DNA from: Apostichopus japonicus
Lineage: Eukaryota > Echinodermata > Holothuroidea > Aspidochirotida > Stichopodidae
Direction: 5' to 3'
Assembly: GCF_037975245.1 (NCBI RefSeq)
Contig: NC_092562.1
Location: 13,758,501-13,822,500 of the forward strand
DNA length: 64,000 bases
Shown one piece after another: positions 33,241 to 45,890 of the stretch. Position numbers and translations under genes: made by a program. Below the pieces are notes generated by a model. The model was not told the DNA's origin and searched no databases. It was given only the letters and a program-made list of their open reading frames with translations. Position 1 is the stretch's first letter. Each line of letters opens with the position of its first letter.

Positions 33241-35428
33241 ATGGCAACCTTGAACCCTTTCATAGAAGACCTGACAGAAAACTTCTTCAAGTGTTCTGTT
33301 TGTTTGGATCAATTTAATGAGCCGAAACTGTTACCATGTCTTCATCGATACTGTAACGATTGCTTGAGGAAAGTTGTTCAAACCAGCCATGATGGGACAA
33401 TTGAATGTCCACTTTGTAAACAGCGATGTTGTATACCAAAGGATGGATTGGACGGCTTTAAGACTGATTTTCATATGAAGAGTGTGCTCGAGTTCATAGA
33501 ATTGCGTAAATCATTCGAAAAGAAAGATTTGAAGCAGTGTGTGAGCTGTTCAAATGATGTGGTATGTTCCGCTTACTGTTTTAAATGTAGAGATTTTCTA
33601 TGCGACGATTGTTACAAGGTTCATATCAGTAATAAAATGTTTACTGATCACCAACCAAGCACTCTGAAATTGGAAAATATGGCAGCTAAGAAACTTACAA
33701 TGGAGGAAATAGCTGCAATGACGGAAGATCCCAGGTGCCATTTTCATATCAAAGAACAAGCCAAATTGTGCTGTGGTACATGCCAAAATGAACCGGTGTG
33801 TTTAGTCTGCACTCACGGTCAGCACAAAGGTCATGATCTCATAGATGTGACTCATCTAGCCAAGAAGGAAAGGACATTGCTGAATCGGAACCTCGCTGAA
33901 CTAAGCAAGCACAAGACTAAACTATACGCGTTACCCGAGAAGGTTCAAATGACGCTAGTAAAATTGAATGAAAATGTTACAAAAAAGACAAAGTTGTTGA
34001 CAATTCAATACGAGGAACAGGCAAAGAAAATAAAGGAAAAACTTGCCGAATGTAACGATGAACGTGAAAAAGGAGCTGCTGACATAGAAAATAGAAGAGG
34101 ATGTGAAAAACGTGAAATGACAGTTAAACATGAAGAGGAAATGAGCCGATTGATCATGAAACATCAAGAAAATATGAAAAGTACCGATGTAAAATATGAC
34201 CAGGAATTGGAAGAATTTAAGGACAATTGCAAGGAAACGGAGGGTGAATTCTTTAAAAAACTCGGGGAGTTAGATAGTAATTTCAAGACCTTGACAACAG
34301 CTAAAGATCTTCTTACAAGTCAAAACAAAAACGAATGTGAAGAAATACTAAATAAATGTAAGCAACTTATTAAACGGTTCGAAAACTTATCAGCAATGTC
34401 TTCTTCCATTCTTGCATGTAATGACGATTGGACGGACGCACAGTGTGTCCCCGACATAAGAGCAGCCAGTGAACCTATGCTCGAAGAAATGAAACAAGAA
34501 TATCCAGAGTTAGAATCTTTATCTGATTTTGTCATCAGTGATATAACAAAAGTTATATATGATAACGTTGTCATTACAGAAAGCGCAGAGTCTGTTGTTG
34601 ATATTGCAGGAATCAAAGATAAATTGTATTTGATCAACGGTATGACAAGTAGTAGCGATGGTAATATCGTTATGACTGGTAATGTATCAGAAGAGGAATC
34701 ACACATCACTGTCACAAACAGGAATATTAAATCAGGTTTTCTTAAATAGAAATAAGAGATTTGAGATTCTGGCATTTCGTTACTGTTGTAATTTGCCGGG
34801 GTTCAATGTCATTACAGTTTGCAAACCTGATGAAATCGGTATTTATAATATTTCTGACTCTTCTTACCAAAAGAAGAACATCAGTGATATGGTTAAGACG
34901 TGGCCAGATGGTAGGCATGTGTGTTCTGTTACCACGAATCTCGCCAAGAATGAAATCATTGTTGGTACTAACAGCAGAGAAGTGTATGTATTTGATTACC
35001 AGCTGAATTACAGTCACATCATATTACTACCTGATGTAATCATGGGATCATATGATATCACTGTCCACGACGGTAGTCTTCTGATCTGTGACTATTGGGG
35101 TAGGACCTCATATGCAGTTACCATGGTGGCATCAGGGAGTAAGGTGGTGTATAAATTCACCAAACCAAATCTAAGTGAAGCTGACATAAAACCTGTCAGT
35201 TTGTGCATAGGCATGGGAGGGTTCATCTACATCTTATGGCATGATGATAGTAGGCAGAACACTGTGCTAACACAATACAGTCGAGATGGCAGGCACTTAC
35301 TAACAACAATGCCAGTTGATGACGACGCACGGTGCATTACCACATCCGTAGAAGATGGTGAGGAGAAACTCTTGATAGCCACCTTTATGTCGGGGAAGGT
35401 GTATATATACGGACTAGTACCTGTATAG
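33241..35428 (+). pseudogene. TRIM copy 4, frameshifted in the propeller
   Basis: Residues 1-493 match the intact copies, with all RING and B-box ligands and the coiled coil. A net 8-bp deletion at about 34720-34740 then shifts frame, giving nine foreign residues and a stop at 34747-34749 (502 residues). The remaining propeller sequence, five and a half blades, is still open in the next frame to 35428. The lesion is therefore recent, and the truncated form would keep E3 and dimerisation modules but lose most of the target-binding domain. Acceptor-like TTTCACAG ends at 33183; AATAAA at 35849-35854. Alternatives are a sequencing error or a short unrecognised intron; no GT-AG pair around the site obviously restores the frame. 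Confidence 0.8.
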
Positions 35429-35477
35429 CGCTTTATAGAAATTACATATTGAAACAAAGTGGTTTCGCGAGTTACGA

Positions 35478-36031
35478 CATGGGCGCAGATCAGTCTTGGA
35501 TAATGGCGGGGACGCGTGTCTGTTCTCTGATACTATCTAAGCGGAGCGCGACCATGGGTTCGTGCGTATAGGGTAGAAGTTTTTGGGGCAAATATACCTC
35601 CCAGATCGCTGGAAATAACACTTCCCCCCAGACCCAAGTGATGCTCCCAAACCTCTTTAAATTTTAGATCTCATGGCTTAGAAAGTTAGTTTGGGGAAAT
35701 ATATGGGCGTCTGCAGAAAAAAAAATCAGGGGACAAATAATCCAAGTAGACTGTTGTATATGCGATGTGTTTGGGCTCCTCTTACAGAAAACAATAGACT
35801 GCCGCAAATGCGATTTCCGTCCAATATTTAACAACTATGGATAAATATAATAAAATGAGAAGTGCTGCATGTCATTTGCGCAATGCTTGATCAAACTGCG
35901 CCAAAGTTCCATACAGGTGAATTTAAAATGCAGCGTTTGGTCTAGAAAAACTGGTAGGGACACGGTATATAATGTCCCCACCACTGAAAAAGTTGGTGGG
36001 GACGCGTCCCGCTGTCCCCACTGCGCCCATG
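35478..36031. mobile_element. Ancestral hAT-like element downstream of TRIM copy 4
   Basis: Same element as 8575-9135. The right end is slightly shortened (CTGCGCCCATG); the AGTTACGA and AGTTAGGA flanks remain. Confidence 0.8.
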
Positions 36032-37004
36032 AGTTAGGATACACAGATTCGGTTGTTATCGTTGTATTTGTTTGACTGGAGTTTTACACACATAGGAAAA
36101 TATTACAATCCTAATTTCTAAGAGTTATTTTTAGCTGCATTTATAATTGGCAAATAACTAGTTCCTAAGGAGTTTATCTCTGTATCTTAATATATCCATT
36201 ACAAAGACTGTCTTCCTATATAGGGGTTAATTTATGTTAATATAAGTATGTTCATTCGTTATGAATAAATACTTTTACTACAGCCTCACACATTTTCTAG
36301 ACAAGGTTGGCGTAATTATTCCTTGGGTATAAGCAATATTTGCTTCGTGATACAATTTGATATATATCATTCCATATAATTTCTGGATTTAAACTCTTTC
36401 TTTATAATGTTCCCCTATTTAAAATAAGCTCTTATGACATATGATATACGTATAAGTGCTCTTTTTTCTTGTATCTTCTTAATAATATCTGCACCCAACG
36501 AAGATGGACGTACAATATATATACATGCATTTCCGAAGGGAGGTCTTTTTTTACGTATAGCTGTAAACACAATACCGCGAGAACGAAATGCTTATAGGCT
36601 ACTTCGTTTCTTAATACTGTATATTGCGCATAGTTTAGTACTATATTGCGAATATGGTGGTCAAAGATAATTGGAAACAGTTCTATAGCAGAGACCGAGT
36701 CTTTGGGATCCAATTCCAAGTCCGTCTTTCTCAAATACCAAGTAACCAGTTTACAAACTTCTAAGTTTAAAGTTAAGACAGAAAATGTAACCTATGTTTA
36801 TAGACGTTGGATCACATCAAAGATTATTGGGACCCATAGATATCCGTCCTTTTGACTTTCAGAATAGCCGTGTGATGGATCCGGTTCTTTGGCGGCCTTC
36901 CTTGAAGGCTATCGGCCGGGACATATGGCAATGATATTGAAGTGAGCCTTACATTAGTTTGCACTGAATTAATAGAATATGATCATATAAAGGGTCAGAT
37001 AGCG

Positions 37005-37157
37005 TAATAAAATCGTAAATACAACGTTATTTTTTTGGTCTAAATATAACGTAAATATAACGTCCCCAGCAGTCTACACAATTTCGCAACTACAACGTAA
37101 CTTTGTAACGTCAATACAACGTAAACGGTACGTAAATATAACGTTATAAAAACGTAA
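37005..37157. repeat. Cluster of ACGTAAATAYAACGT motifs, unit 4
   Basis: Counterpart of 12069-12213. The motif cores are kept while the sequence between them varies slightly. Confidence 0.6.
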
Positions 37158-38360
37158 TTTTGTTAGATGGGTAAACACAGAGACACACTCGGATATACTA
37201 CTTCACAACTGCACAACCGACGTTTTAAAATACAACAAAAACACACATCACATGACATATACATATACAGACAAAAGCAATACAAAACATAAACACAGAC
37301 AAACGGAATGTGTGAGACAACATAGAACGTTATAAGACACAGATAAACATATAACAAGACAGACCTATAGACACAATTTATGCTGACACAAACATACATA
37401 CGCAATAAATCCATGCAAACATACACTGACACACATAATCAGTGCAGACAGAACAAAAATATAAAAAATACAGAGAAATAAACACACGTTTAAATCATCG
37501 GAAACTCATAAAAATACTCACACAATTCATCAGGATACACACACACACACACAGCCTGACACCCTCACGCACACACGCACACATAAACCCATACGGTACT
37601 AATATAGTACAATTGCAACTACGTGTAAGGCTTCATTTGAACTGAGTAAACAGGTTGATGTTTCTAGGCTATATTGTATTATCTATATGCACTGGTGACG
37701 TCAAGATCAATACTTGTTGTGCATTAACAAAAGACTCTCCCCGACTGAACAATATATCATCGGGAAGTGAGCCATGAAGTAAAACCGTATACGCACAGTG
37801 CGTTAAAATTAGACTTTAGCAAATCTTGGCAAGTTATGTGCTATATTGCAACTGTACAGTACTTGTGATGTCGTATGATCTCCTGGGCACGTCAGGGTTT
37901 TGAAAGTTGATATTTACGCCTTATTGTAATGAACTTTGTGTCGACTTTTAAGCAGAGATTCGACGAGTGTTAAAAGTATTACACATCAGGATTCTTGAGT
38001 TCAAGCTAACAGCTTTGAAATAGTTTCTCTTCTATGCTGTGCCTGGAGGCTACAGTTTATTCTGTACTGTGGTGAAAGACTTTAAGGTAATATTCATATT
38101 TTTTTCTCGTAATAATTTAATATTGTTAGATTATACGCTGTACGATTACATATTTAAAAGTTAAACTGTGATCGACCAATTTATTTTTAATTTGAGAGAT
38201 CAATTTTAGTACTTTAGCATGACTGTGGTACAAAACATAGGCTTCAACTTTCCTGGACTAGTTACTTTAAACTGTGGCTTTGAAAGAAATATTCCGTTGG
38301 GTATTTACATAGTTTCTCATGTTTCCTTGTGGTACTAGATGATATGCTATGTAATAGTAA

Positions 38361-38434
38361 GAGGGCATGACGTTTCATTGATCCAAGCAGGATCTGCTAG
38401 GAGGATCCTGCTAGGATCGAAACGTCAGGCCCTC
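38361..38434. repeat. 74-bp palindromic hairpin, unit 4
   Basis: Counterpart of 13414-13488. The right arm CGAAACGTCAGGCCCTC is perfect; the left arm has GAGGGCATGACGTTTCA. Confidence 0.7.
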
Positions 38435-39125
38435 TCCAAAATTTATATTCGCCATCGCAGTAACACCATGTACTAAGCCTACACCATTTGTTTGAGAAAT
38501 ACGTACTATGGCCGGTGGTATGACCCTATGATCGCAATCAAGTAGACCAGCTGCCTTGGGGAATTGAAGAGAGAGACAGAAAACACTTCATGACTATATT
38601 TTTGCTTCTGTGACTTTATCCTTATACTCTAGTAAATACATCACACATGCAATAGTACCATTGGGTACACAGACATCTTGCACAATTATCGATATACAAT
38701 TAAGAGGATTGAGTACAATAGCATAAGTAAGGAAATACTAGTTTGATTCACCAGCTGCACTATATCACCCCCCCCCCCCCCAATCCCCAACTGCACAGAC
38801 ATTCCCTTTGGAGTTATTCAATTGCCTTGAGTTGATTTACATGAGCCCACCCGCTTAGTAATTACCGAAATTTGTACATTTTTGCTATATGGGAGGGCAT
38901 AATCGCTTCATGAATGGGGATGGGAGGGCGGGGAGCAGTCACGTGCATAATGATTTCAATGGCGGGTGAGGGGTTTCATAAAAAGGGGAAGTGGTCCTTG
39001 GGTCTTTGCAAATATCTCCCATGTTAGGGTGGTGGGGGGGGGGCTTACACCTCAAATGCCGGGGTACATCCTGAGGCATATTTTAGATTATAAAATTAGG
39101 TCGATATCATAATTATAGCTGTATA

Positions 39126-39571
39126 TGAACGCGTGAAAAAACGTTGCTGTTTGTGCTCAAATTAAAGTGACAGTTTAAAATTTGTCGCAAATACACAAAG
39201 TTGTTATATAGGCCTATACTTAACGTACGTACCGCTTAAATAACTATATCATTTCAAGCTGTAAATATCCTTCAATTAAGGAGCCAAAAATCGAGCAATT
39301 ACGGTGTCCAATCGCCCGTGAAGGCGAATGTGATATTACCGATTAATGAAAAGTAAGTATAATTGCCGGAAAAAAATTCAACTTTATAAGTGGAGTTGTT
39401 ATTTAACCGAAACTAACGACGTGAATTCACTGCTTCAATGTATCCGTTAAAAAACGTCGCACCGGTTTTCACAACCACAGTAAAGCAATTATACCGTAAA
39501 AACACAGGTTTTACTATAACAGTCTGCTTTATGACTGGATTATAGATAATATGGTACTATATGCACATACC
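39126..39571. other. Single-copy spacer after the TRIM array
   Basis: AT-rich sequence with no copy elsewhere in the window; no gene or RNA feature seen. Confidence 0.6.
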
Positions 39572-39875
39572 GAATGACGTAGAAACCGGGGGCTGGGGCG
39601 CCAGCCCCCCCCCCCCCAGTAAAAAAAGGCAAGTCAGAAAACCCCTTTTTCATTTCCAAATGAGAAAAAAATCTCATTTGGAGCACCAAATTGCATCTAA
39701 GGCCAGTTGAAAATGCAAAATTATTTACCAAATGTAGTGGGTGTTGAAGTGTGCTATATTGCACCAAGATGCATCTGAGGCCACCTGGAAATGCAAAATA
39801 AATTAGCCCCCTCCCCCAGGCCGGCCATCAGTCTTCAGCCCCCCCCCCCCTCAAAAGTACCTCCCTACGCCACTG
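39572..39875. mobile_element. Non-autonomous hAT-like element, 304 bp, reverse orientation
   Basis: Flanked by the perfect 8-bp duplication CACATACC (39564-39571, 39876-39883). Its right end CTCCCTACGCCACTG is the complement of the left end of 5418-5772, and the body matches that element in reverse. The left end is degraded (GAATGACGTAGAAACC). Confidence 0.85.
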
Positions 39876-39883
39876 CACATACC

Positions 39884-40403
39884 TGTTGTTATGTAAAGCC
39901 CTATACAAAACAATTTACTACCGTAATACGTATATAGTAGCGATTTCAGCTGCATATCTAACTTAGTTAAAACCTTTTCAATTTATATTGCATCACATGA
40001 ACGGTACTCTTTTTTGCGAAATTGGAATTAAACCCTTCTATTATACTTTCATTTTGGAGCATCACCTCACATATTACCGGGATCATACATGACTTTGGTT
40101 AGCAGCATGTTTGACTTCTGTGTATACTGTTATCATAAATAGTTATATACACGGAAGTCGAGAGCCACTTGTAAGCCGGTCTATATGTTATATCTTTTGC
40201 ATGTATGTTCATGTTTGTTCCTCCTTCCTCGTTACGTATATAGATGCACTGAGTAACTTTTTTATTTCAAAACAGTGAGCTGTATAAGTGTATATAGCTA
40301 CGGGCCTGTATATAGAAGCACATACGCGGTGTTACACTCCTGTGTAGACGCTTGGTCAATTTCTGATATAAATAATGCTCCACGTTTGCTTTATCCACAG
40401 AAA
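39884..40403. other. Region upstream of the PLA2 coding start
   Basis: No coding sequence. A TTTATCCACAG|AAAATG context at 40390-40406 could be a splice acceptor for a 5' UTR exon. Promoter elements cannot be assigned with confidence. Confidence 0.4.
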
Positions 40404-43400
40404 ATGAGGATCAACGTAATATTTCTACTCTTGTCGTTGCTTTGTCTGTGTTGGACTGTAAAAGGTAATATGCTGGGGGAAAATCCCGCAGCCTGAAACA
40501 CGTATTGGGCACCATTGAAAAAGTGTTGGTACTATACCCCTCCCATACTGCTCTATATAATATTATATTCCCTATCCCCTCCCATACTGATCTTTATAAT
40601 AATACATTCCCCTATTCCCTCCCATATTGATGTATATAATAATACATTCCCCTATCCCCTCCCATAATGCTCAATATAATAATACAATCCCCTATCCTCT
40701 CCCATACTGATCTATATGATAATATACATTCCCCTATCCCCTCCCATAATGGTCTTTATAATAGTACATTCTCCTATCCCCTCCCTTACTGATCTATATA
40801 CATCCTCCTATCCCCTCCCATACTGCTCTATATAATATACATTCCCCTATCCCCTCCCATAATGGTCTTTATAATAGTACATTCTCCTATCCCCTTCCGC
40901 ACTGATCTATATAATAATACATTCTCATATCCCCTCCCATACTGTTCTGTATAATAATATACATTCCCATATCCCCTCCCATAATGGTCTTTATAATAGT
41001 ACATTCTCCTATCCCCTCCTTTACTGATCTATATAATAATACATCCTCCTATCCCCTCCCATACTGCTCTATACATTCCCCTATCCCCTCCCATAATGGT
41101 CTTTATAATAGTACATTCTCCTATCCCCTCCTTTACTGATCTATATAATAATACATCCTCCTATCCCCTCCCATACTGATCTATATGATAATAAATTCTC
41201 GTTAGTTCTCGTTATATCTTTCTCTTCTGTCTCATATAATATACATATGTATGTGAGTATGTGAGAATGTTTTACACGGTACAGTTTACATCAGCATGTA
41301 TGTGTATATCTTTGCATGTTATAAGTAAGGAACCAGACAGTAAAAGTACTTCATTGTTTCTGTTTCCTCGTACTTCCATCTTTATTTACTCTATTTGTTA
41401 ATAATTACCAAAATTATTTGCAATTAATTACTTGATAATTAATATTAACCATCGATTGTAGAGAATGTAATTGAAACTTGAAAAATTTCAAGGTTTACAC
41501 CCTTCATCCTGGAAAGACTGTTGAGAATCAACTTTAAGAATTAAAATTTTACAATTTCGAAAAGAATATCATTGTGACATTTTAATTGTCGACTTTGACC
41601 ATAAATACCCGGGACGATTTTGTTTGAAACTATTGTTGGCTATATATAGTGCCGGACTCAGAACTTTTTCTATATGTGATTTGCCTGATTATATCTCTTG
41701 AGGATGTGGGGTGATGGGGGGGGGGGGTAAGGTAATATTAAGTAACCTTTTACCACATCTTTTCCATTTCCCTGAGCAGCTGGTCGCAAGAAGCGTAACG
41801 TGTTGGAACTAGGCGCAGTGATAAGTTGCGTAACAGGTCTTTCTACTTTTGACGTTCTGTGGAAGCTTGACGGCTACGGCTGCTATTGTGGTTTGGGCGG
41901 TCAAGGAACTGCCAAGGACGACGTAGACGAGTGAGTATGCCTACCTATACATATCACTGACCTCTAACAGAGTAAGAGGGTTAGAGGTCAGTGATACATA
42001 TACAGTATACGTCATAATAATGTTAACTATGTAAACAATATGTGATTATGAAATACGAACCAGTGTTATGTGGAACGCCAATCGTGTAAAGCATATTTAT
42101 TCTCTGACTGAGAAATGTATCTTAGTAGGCCTACTATAAATGCGTACTGATGTTACGCTGACATAACCTATGAGAAGACATATATTCCATCTAAACTGCA
42201 CGTTCGTGATCTGAAAACTATAATGATGAATATGCGAATTGATGTTTGGCTAGTGTAATTGTAACCCTGTACATATCTAAATACGTAGTTTCTAATAGGG
42301 GTATCATATCCAACGTGACACGAAAGAACCATTGAAATTTTAGAGTTTGTTATTGTTTCTGAATTGCTCTAATAACATTACGTATTTAGTATCTTTATAT
42401 TCAACAACAGGAAAGAACCATTGAAATATTAGAGCTTGTCATAGTTTCCGCGTTGCTCTAATAACATCACATGATACTTTTTAGTGTCATAATATTTCGG
42501 TGAACCATTTTGATGTTTAGAGCATGCGCATATCATAACTAACAGGGCAGAAAACATGGTATATTTTCCTTAGCGATATGTATATAACGTTAAACGACAC
42601 GTATATTGAATGTGACCATACACATGCTATAGGCGGCCTATACAACGGCACTTGGCGCAGTCGCGTGAAGTTTTGCAGTATAGACCCACGATGTAGGTTA
42701 ATTTGTCTTAGGCCTACATACATAACAACTTTTTGGGCGTTCGATACCAGCCATTGCAGAAATCTATGCATCTAAATTTTCTGGATATGGTTTTTGCAAC
42801 GCTTACTTTCTTTCTCTCTTGTACCCTAAAACTATTTACCAAAACCTCACATTGTGTACAGCCTGAGTGAAATCTTTATCAAACCGTAAAGTATATTATA
42901 AATCACATGACCGCGTTGAAAATGATGATGTTAATGTGTCCTATCTAGTCTGCAAGGATGTCACAAACTCTAACAACCATTTAGGTTCACTGGTCTCTAT
43001 AGCAGGACATTATATTTTCTCTTATCACCATAATGTCAAAATTCGATCTTTGTCGTTACATAGAAAGCTTCCACAAATGTGCCGGGGGGGGGGGGGGGGG
43101 ATGTGAGCAAGTAGAAGGGTTAGTGCACGCTAACTTGTTCGTTCACATTTTGACATATATTTGGTGTATGTTCCCTACAGACGATTTCAGCAGACATTAA
43201 ACAGCCTTATAATGTTTTAGTAGGAATATTTATTGTGTATTATCCAAAAGTATTGTATAAGTATTCTCCTATAGTTCCTTGAAAGGTTATGAGGTAAGGA
43301 AAATTAAAACTGTTCATATCATTGTCAAGCACCTTTCCTCTGTTTTGTTTTCGCTTTTATATATTTTTTTTATTGATCTTAAGTACATAAAAGTGAATCT

Positions 43401-45245
43401 TTTAATAACAACGTAACAAGTGTATCACAACAAATAAATACAAAGGGAAAATCTCTCTACAGTACCGTAACTTATGATTGTCCAATTGCGGACGTCAGTT
43501 ACTATTTTTTCTTACAGTTTATTATATGTATTTCTCACTTTTTGATCAGCTATTAATATTCTTAGCAAAACTTAAACTGGTGCATTACTTTTCTGTTCTA
43601 CTATTCTTTTGATTTTCAATATCATGTCGTTTATATTTAGTTTGTTTTAAGGCATTGAAGACTCGCCCAAACCGCGTGCCGCCCTCTGAAAAAAAAGTTA
43701 ACTTTCCGTTGTTTGCAAGTGAAGTTTTCCTCTTGTCGCTAAAAAATGCAGACAGTAATGAAATGTGATACCTTGTTATATTTAGCTGGACCTGAGATGT
43801 CCATCGCTGTATCGTTTGCACACTGTGCTGTGGGACGTATTGACCGCAGCTGTATGTACTGGCTGAACACTATAGTGTCTAATTACCGACGGTAGCAAGC
43901 TGTGTGTGTATTTTCTGTGATCGATGGTGGTGTTTAACACTTCTGTTACACCTCATTTGAAAATAGGTCAGATTACCGGCATTAGACGTTTCTTTTTGCG
44001 CGAGTCTTCCCACCTTTTAATCCCCTAGCCTACATGACATTATTTGTAACCACCAAAAAAAGAACATGCTTGGAACATTTTTTTTAGTTTCTTCTTTCAA
44101 TTTTGACTCCGTATAGTTGCTGTCGCCTGCATGACGAGTGTTATGACGTAGTGATGCATAATGGTGATTGCCCTGAGAGTACCGCATACACCACTGTATA
44201 TCATTATAAAGGAAAGGACTGCAAAACACCACACAGTATGATATCATGTGGTAAGTAAGATTATATCCAGCCGGCGCAGATCCAGGGTGGTGTATAGGGT
44301 GGTGGATGGTGGTGGTGTAGGGTGGTGGATGGTGGTGGTTTAGGGTGGTGTGCCCCCTCCCTGTTCCCACCCAGCCTCTTTCAACGTGACACAAAAAGTG
44401 AAACATGAAGCCTAGTTATTAAAGCAATTCATTGCTTGTGATCTTATTATAAACCTAACTTTCAGCCTTAAAAATGTGCCTCAGAATGGAACATTTCAAG
44501 TCTAAATTTTTTTATTTTTTTTATTCTGTGCCTCGACCCTTCCGAAATCCTGGTTCCGGTCCCTGATCTTCACGAGGAAATACTACACAAACATGAGATA
44601 TTGAATTCACTCCGTATTTTAATTGCACGGTATCAACAATGGTTTTAAAGGTCATCAGTATATTGCCCCTCCCCCCTTCCCTCCCAAAAGAAGATTGAAA
44701 GTGAAGTAATGGTCACTCATATATGCAAATTCGTAAAAACATATCTTCAAATTTTTCCTGCAACTCTTATGGCAGTACCAATCTCTCTACGACGTACAGT
44801 TACGGTGATATATCTTATTGAAAAATCATCAATGTGTTAGAATAAATTAATGTAGGCTTATCAGAGACGACCCAATGATCGTACTTTTGAAAACGATTAG
44901 CAATTTTAGCTCATTCATATCTAAGGCTATTTCTTATGATCGTTTAAGGGATATTGGTAAATGTAACCTATTTTGTTTGGTTATCGGCCCATCCGCCACC
45001 TCACCCTACCCCTTCTCCCAGACCCCCGTACACTCTTACTTTTATAAGATGATCACAGTGAGTGTTCTTTTGTGAATGTGCTGTGAATTTTGCAATCTTG
45101 GTGAATAACAGGTACAAAGTTTATGGCCAATATTGACGTAGACAACCACCATATGAAAAAGTCGAACACATCAAATACCTTGGCCAATTGAGTAACACAA
45201 CACAAAGGGAAGTATTAAATAGAATTAGGGCAGGATGTAGAATTG

Positions 45246-45303
<58 letters not shown>

Positions 45304-45824
45304 TTCTAACTGACAATAAGATTCCTATGTCACTACGAAGCAGGATGTTCAATCAGTGCGTTCTTACCACGATGACATATGGAGCGGAAACGTTGACTAT
45401 AACTAGAGAGATTGAGCAAAACCTTATAACAACACAAAGTGTAATGGAACGCAACATGCTACAACTAACACTATAAGGGATAGAGTTCAACACACGGAAT
45501 TCAGATAGCATAGTAAAGTAAAAGATGTCATAGATAAAAATCAAATAACAAAACTGAAGTATATGGGCTAGACATAGTACAGCAACATCCCAAGATACTA
45601 GATAGTAAAAAAGGATGACAGAATGGCAGCCAGGGAATGGGAGAAGAAAAAGGCGGGGAGGGGGGGATAAAGAGAAGATGGAGAGATGATATATCCTAGT
45701 ATGTAAAGAAACCAACATGGGATAAGACGGCACAAGAGAGAGAGAGAGAGACAGATGGAAACTGCTTGAGGAGAGCTACATTCAGCAGTGGATGAACAAA
45801 GCCTCCTGATGATGATGATGATGA

Positions 45825-45890
<66 letters not shown>

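Larger units (their letters stand above)
27234..39125. repeat. Segmental duplication unit 4
   Basis: The unit repeats the unit 1 order: leader block, short AT array (28074), block 28100-29340, dispersed repeats, foldback, full pre-gene block, TRIM copy 4, transposon, and distal block (36300-39125). It lacks the private insertions of unit 1. It carries its own insertion at 31526-32162. Similarity to unit 1 stops near 39125, where single-copy sequence begins. Confidence 0.85.

Noticed and set aside
40530-41195. CRISPR-like regular repeats
   Set aside because: Repeats are contiguous without unique spacers, in an intron of a eukaryotic gene; it is a minisatellite.
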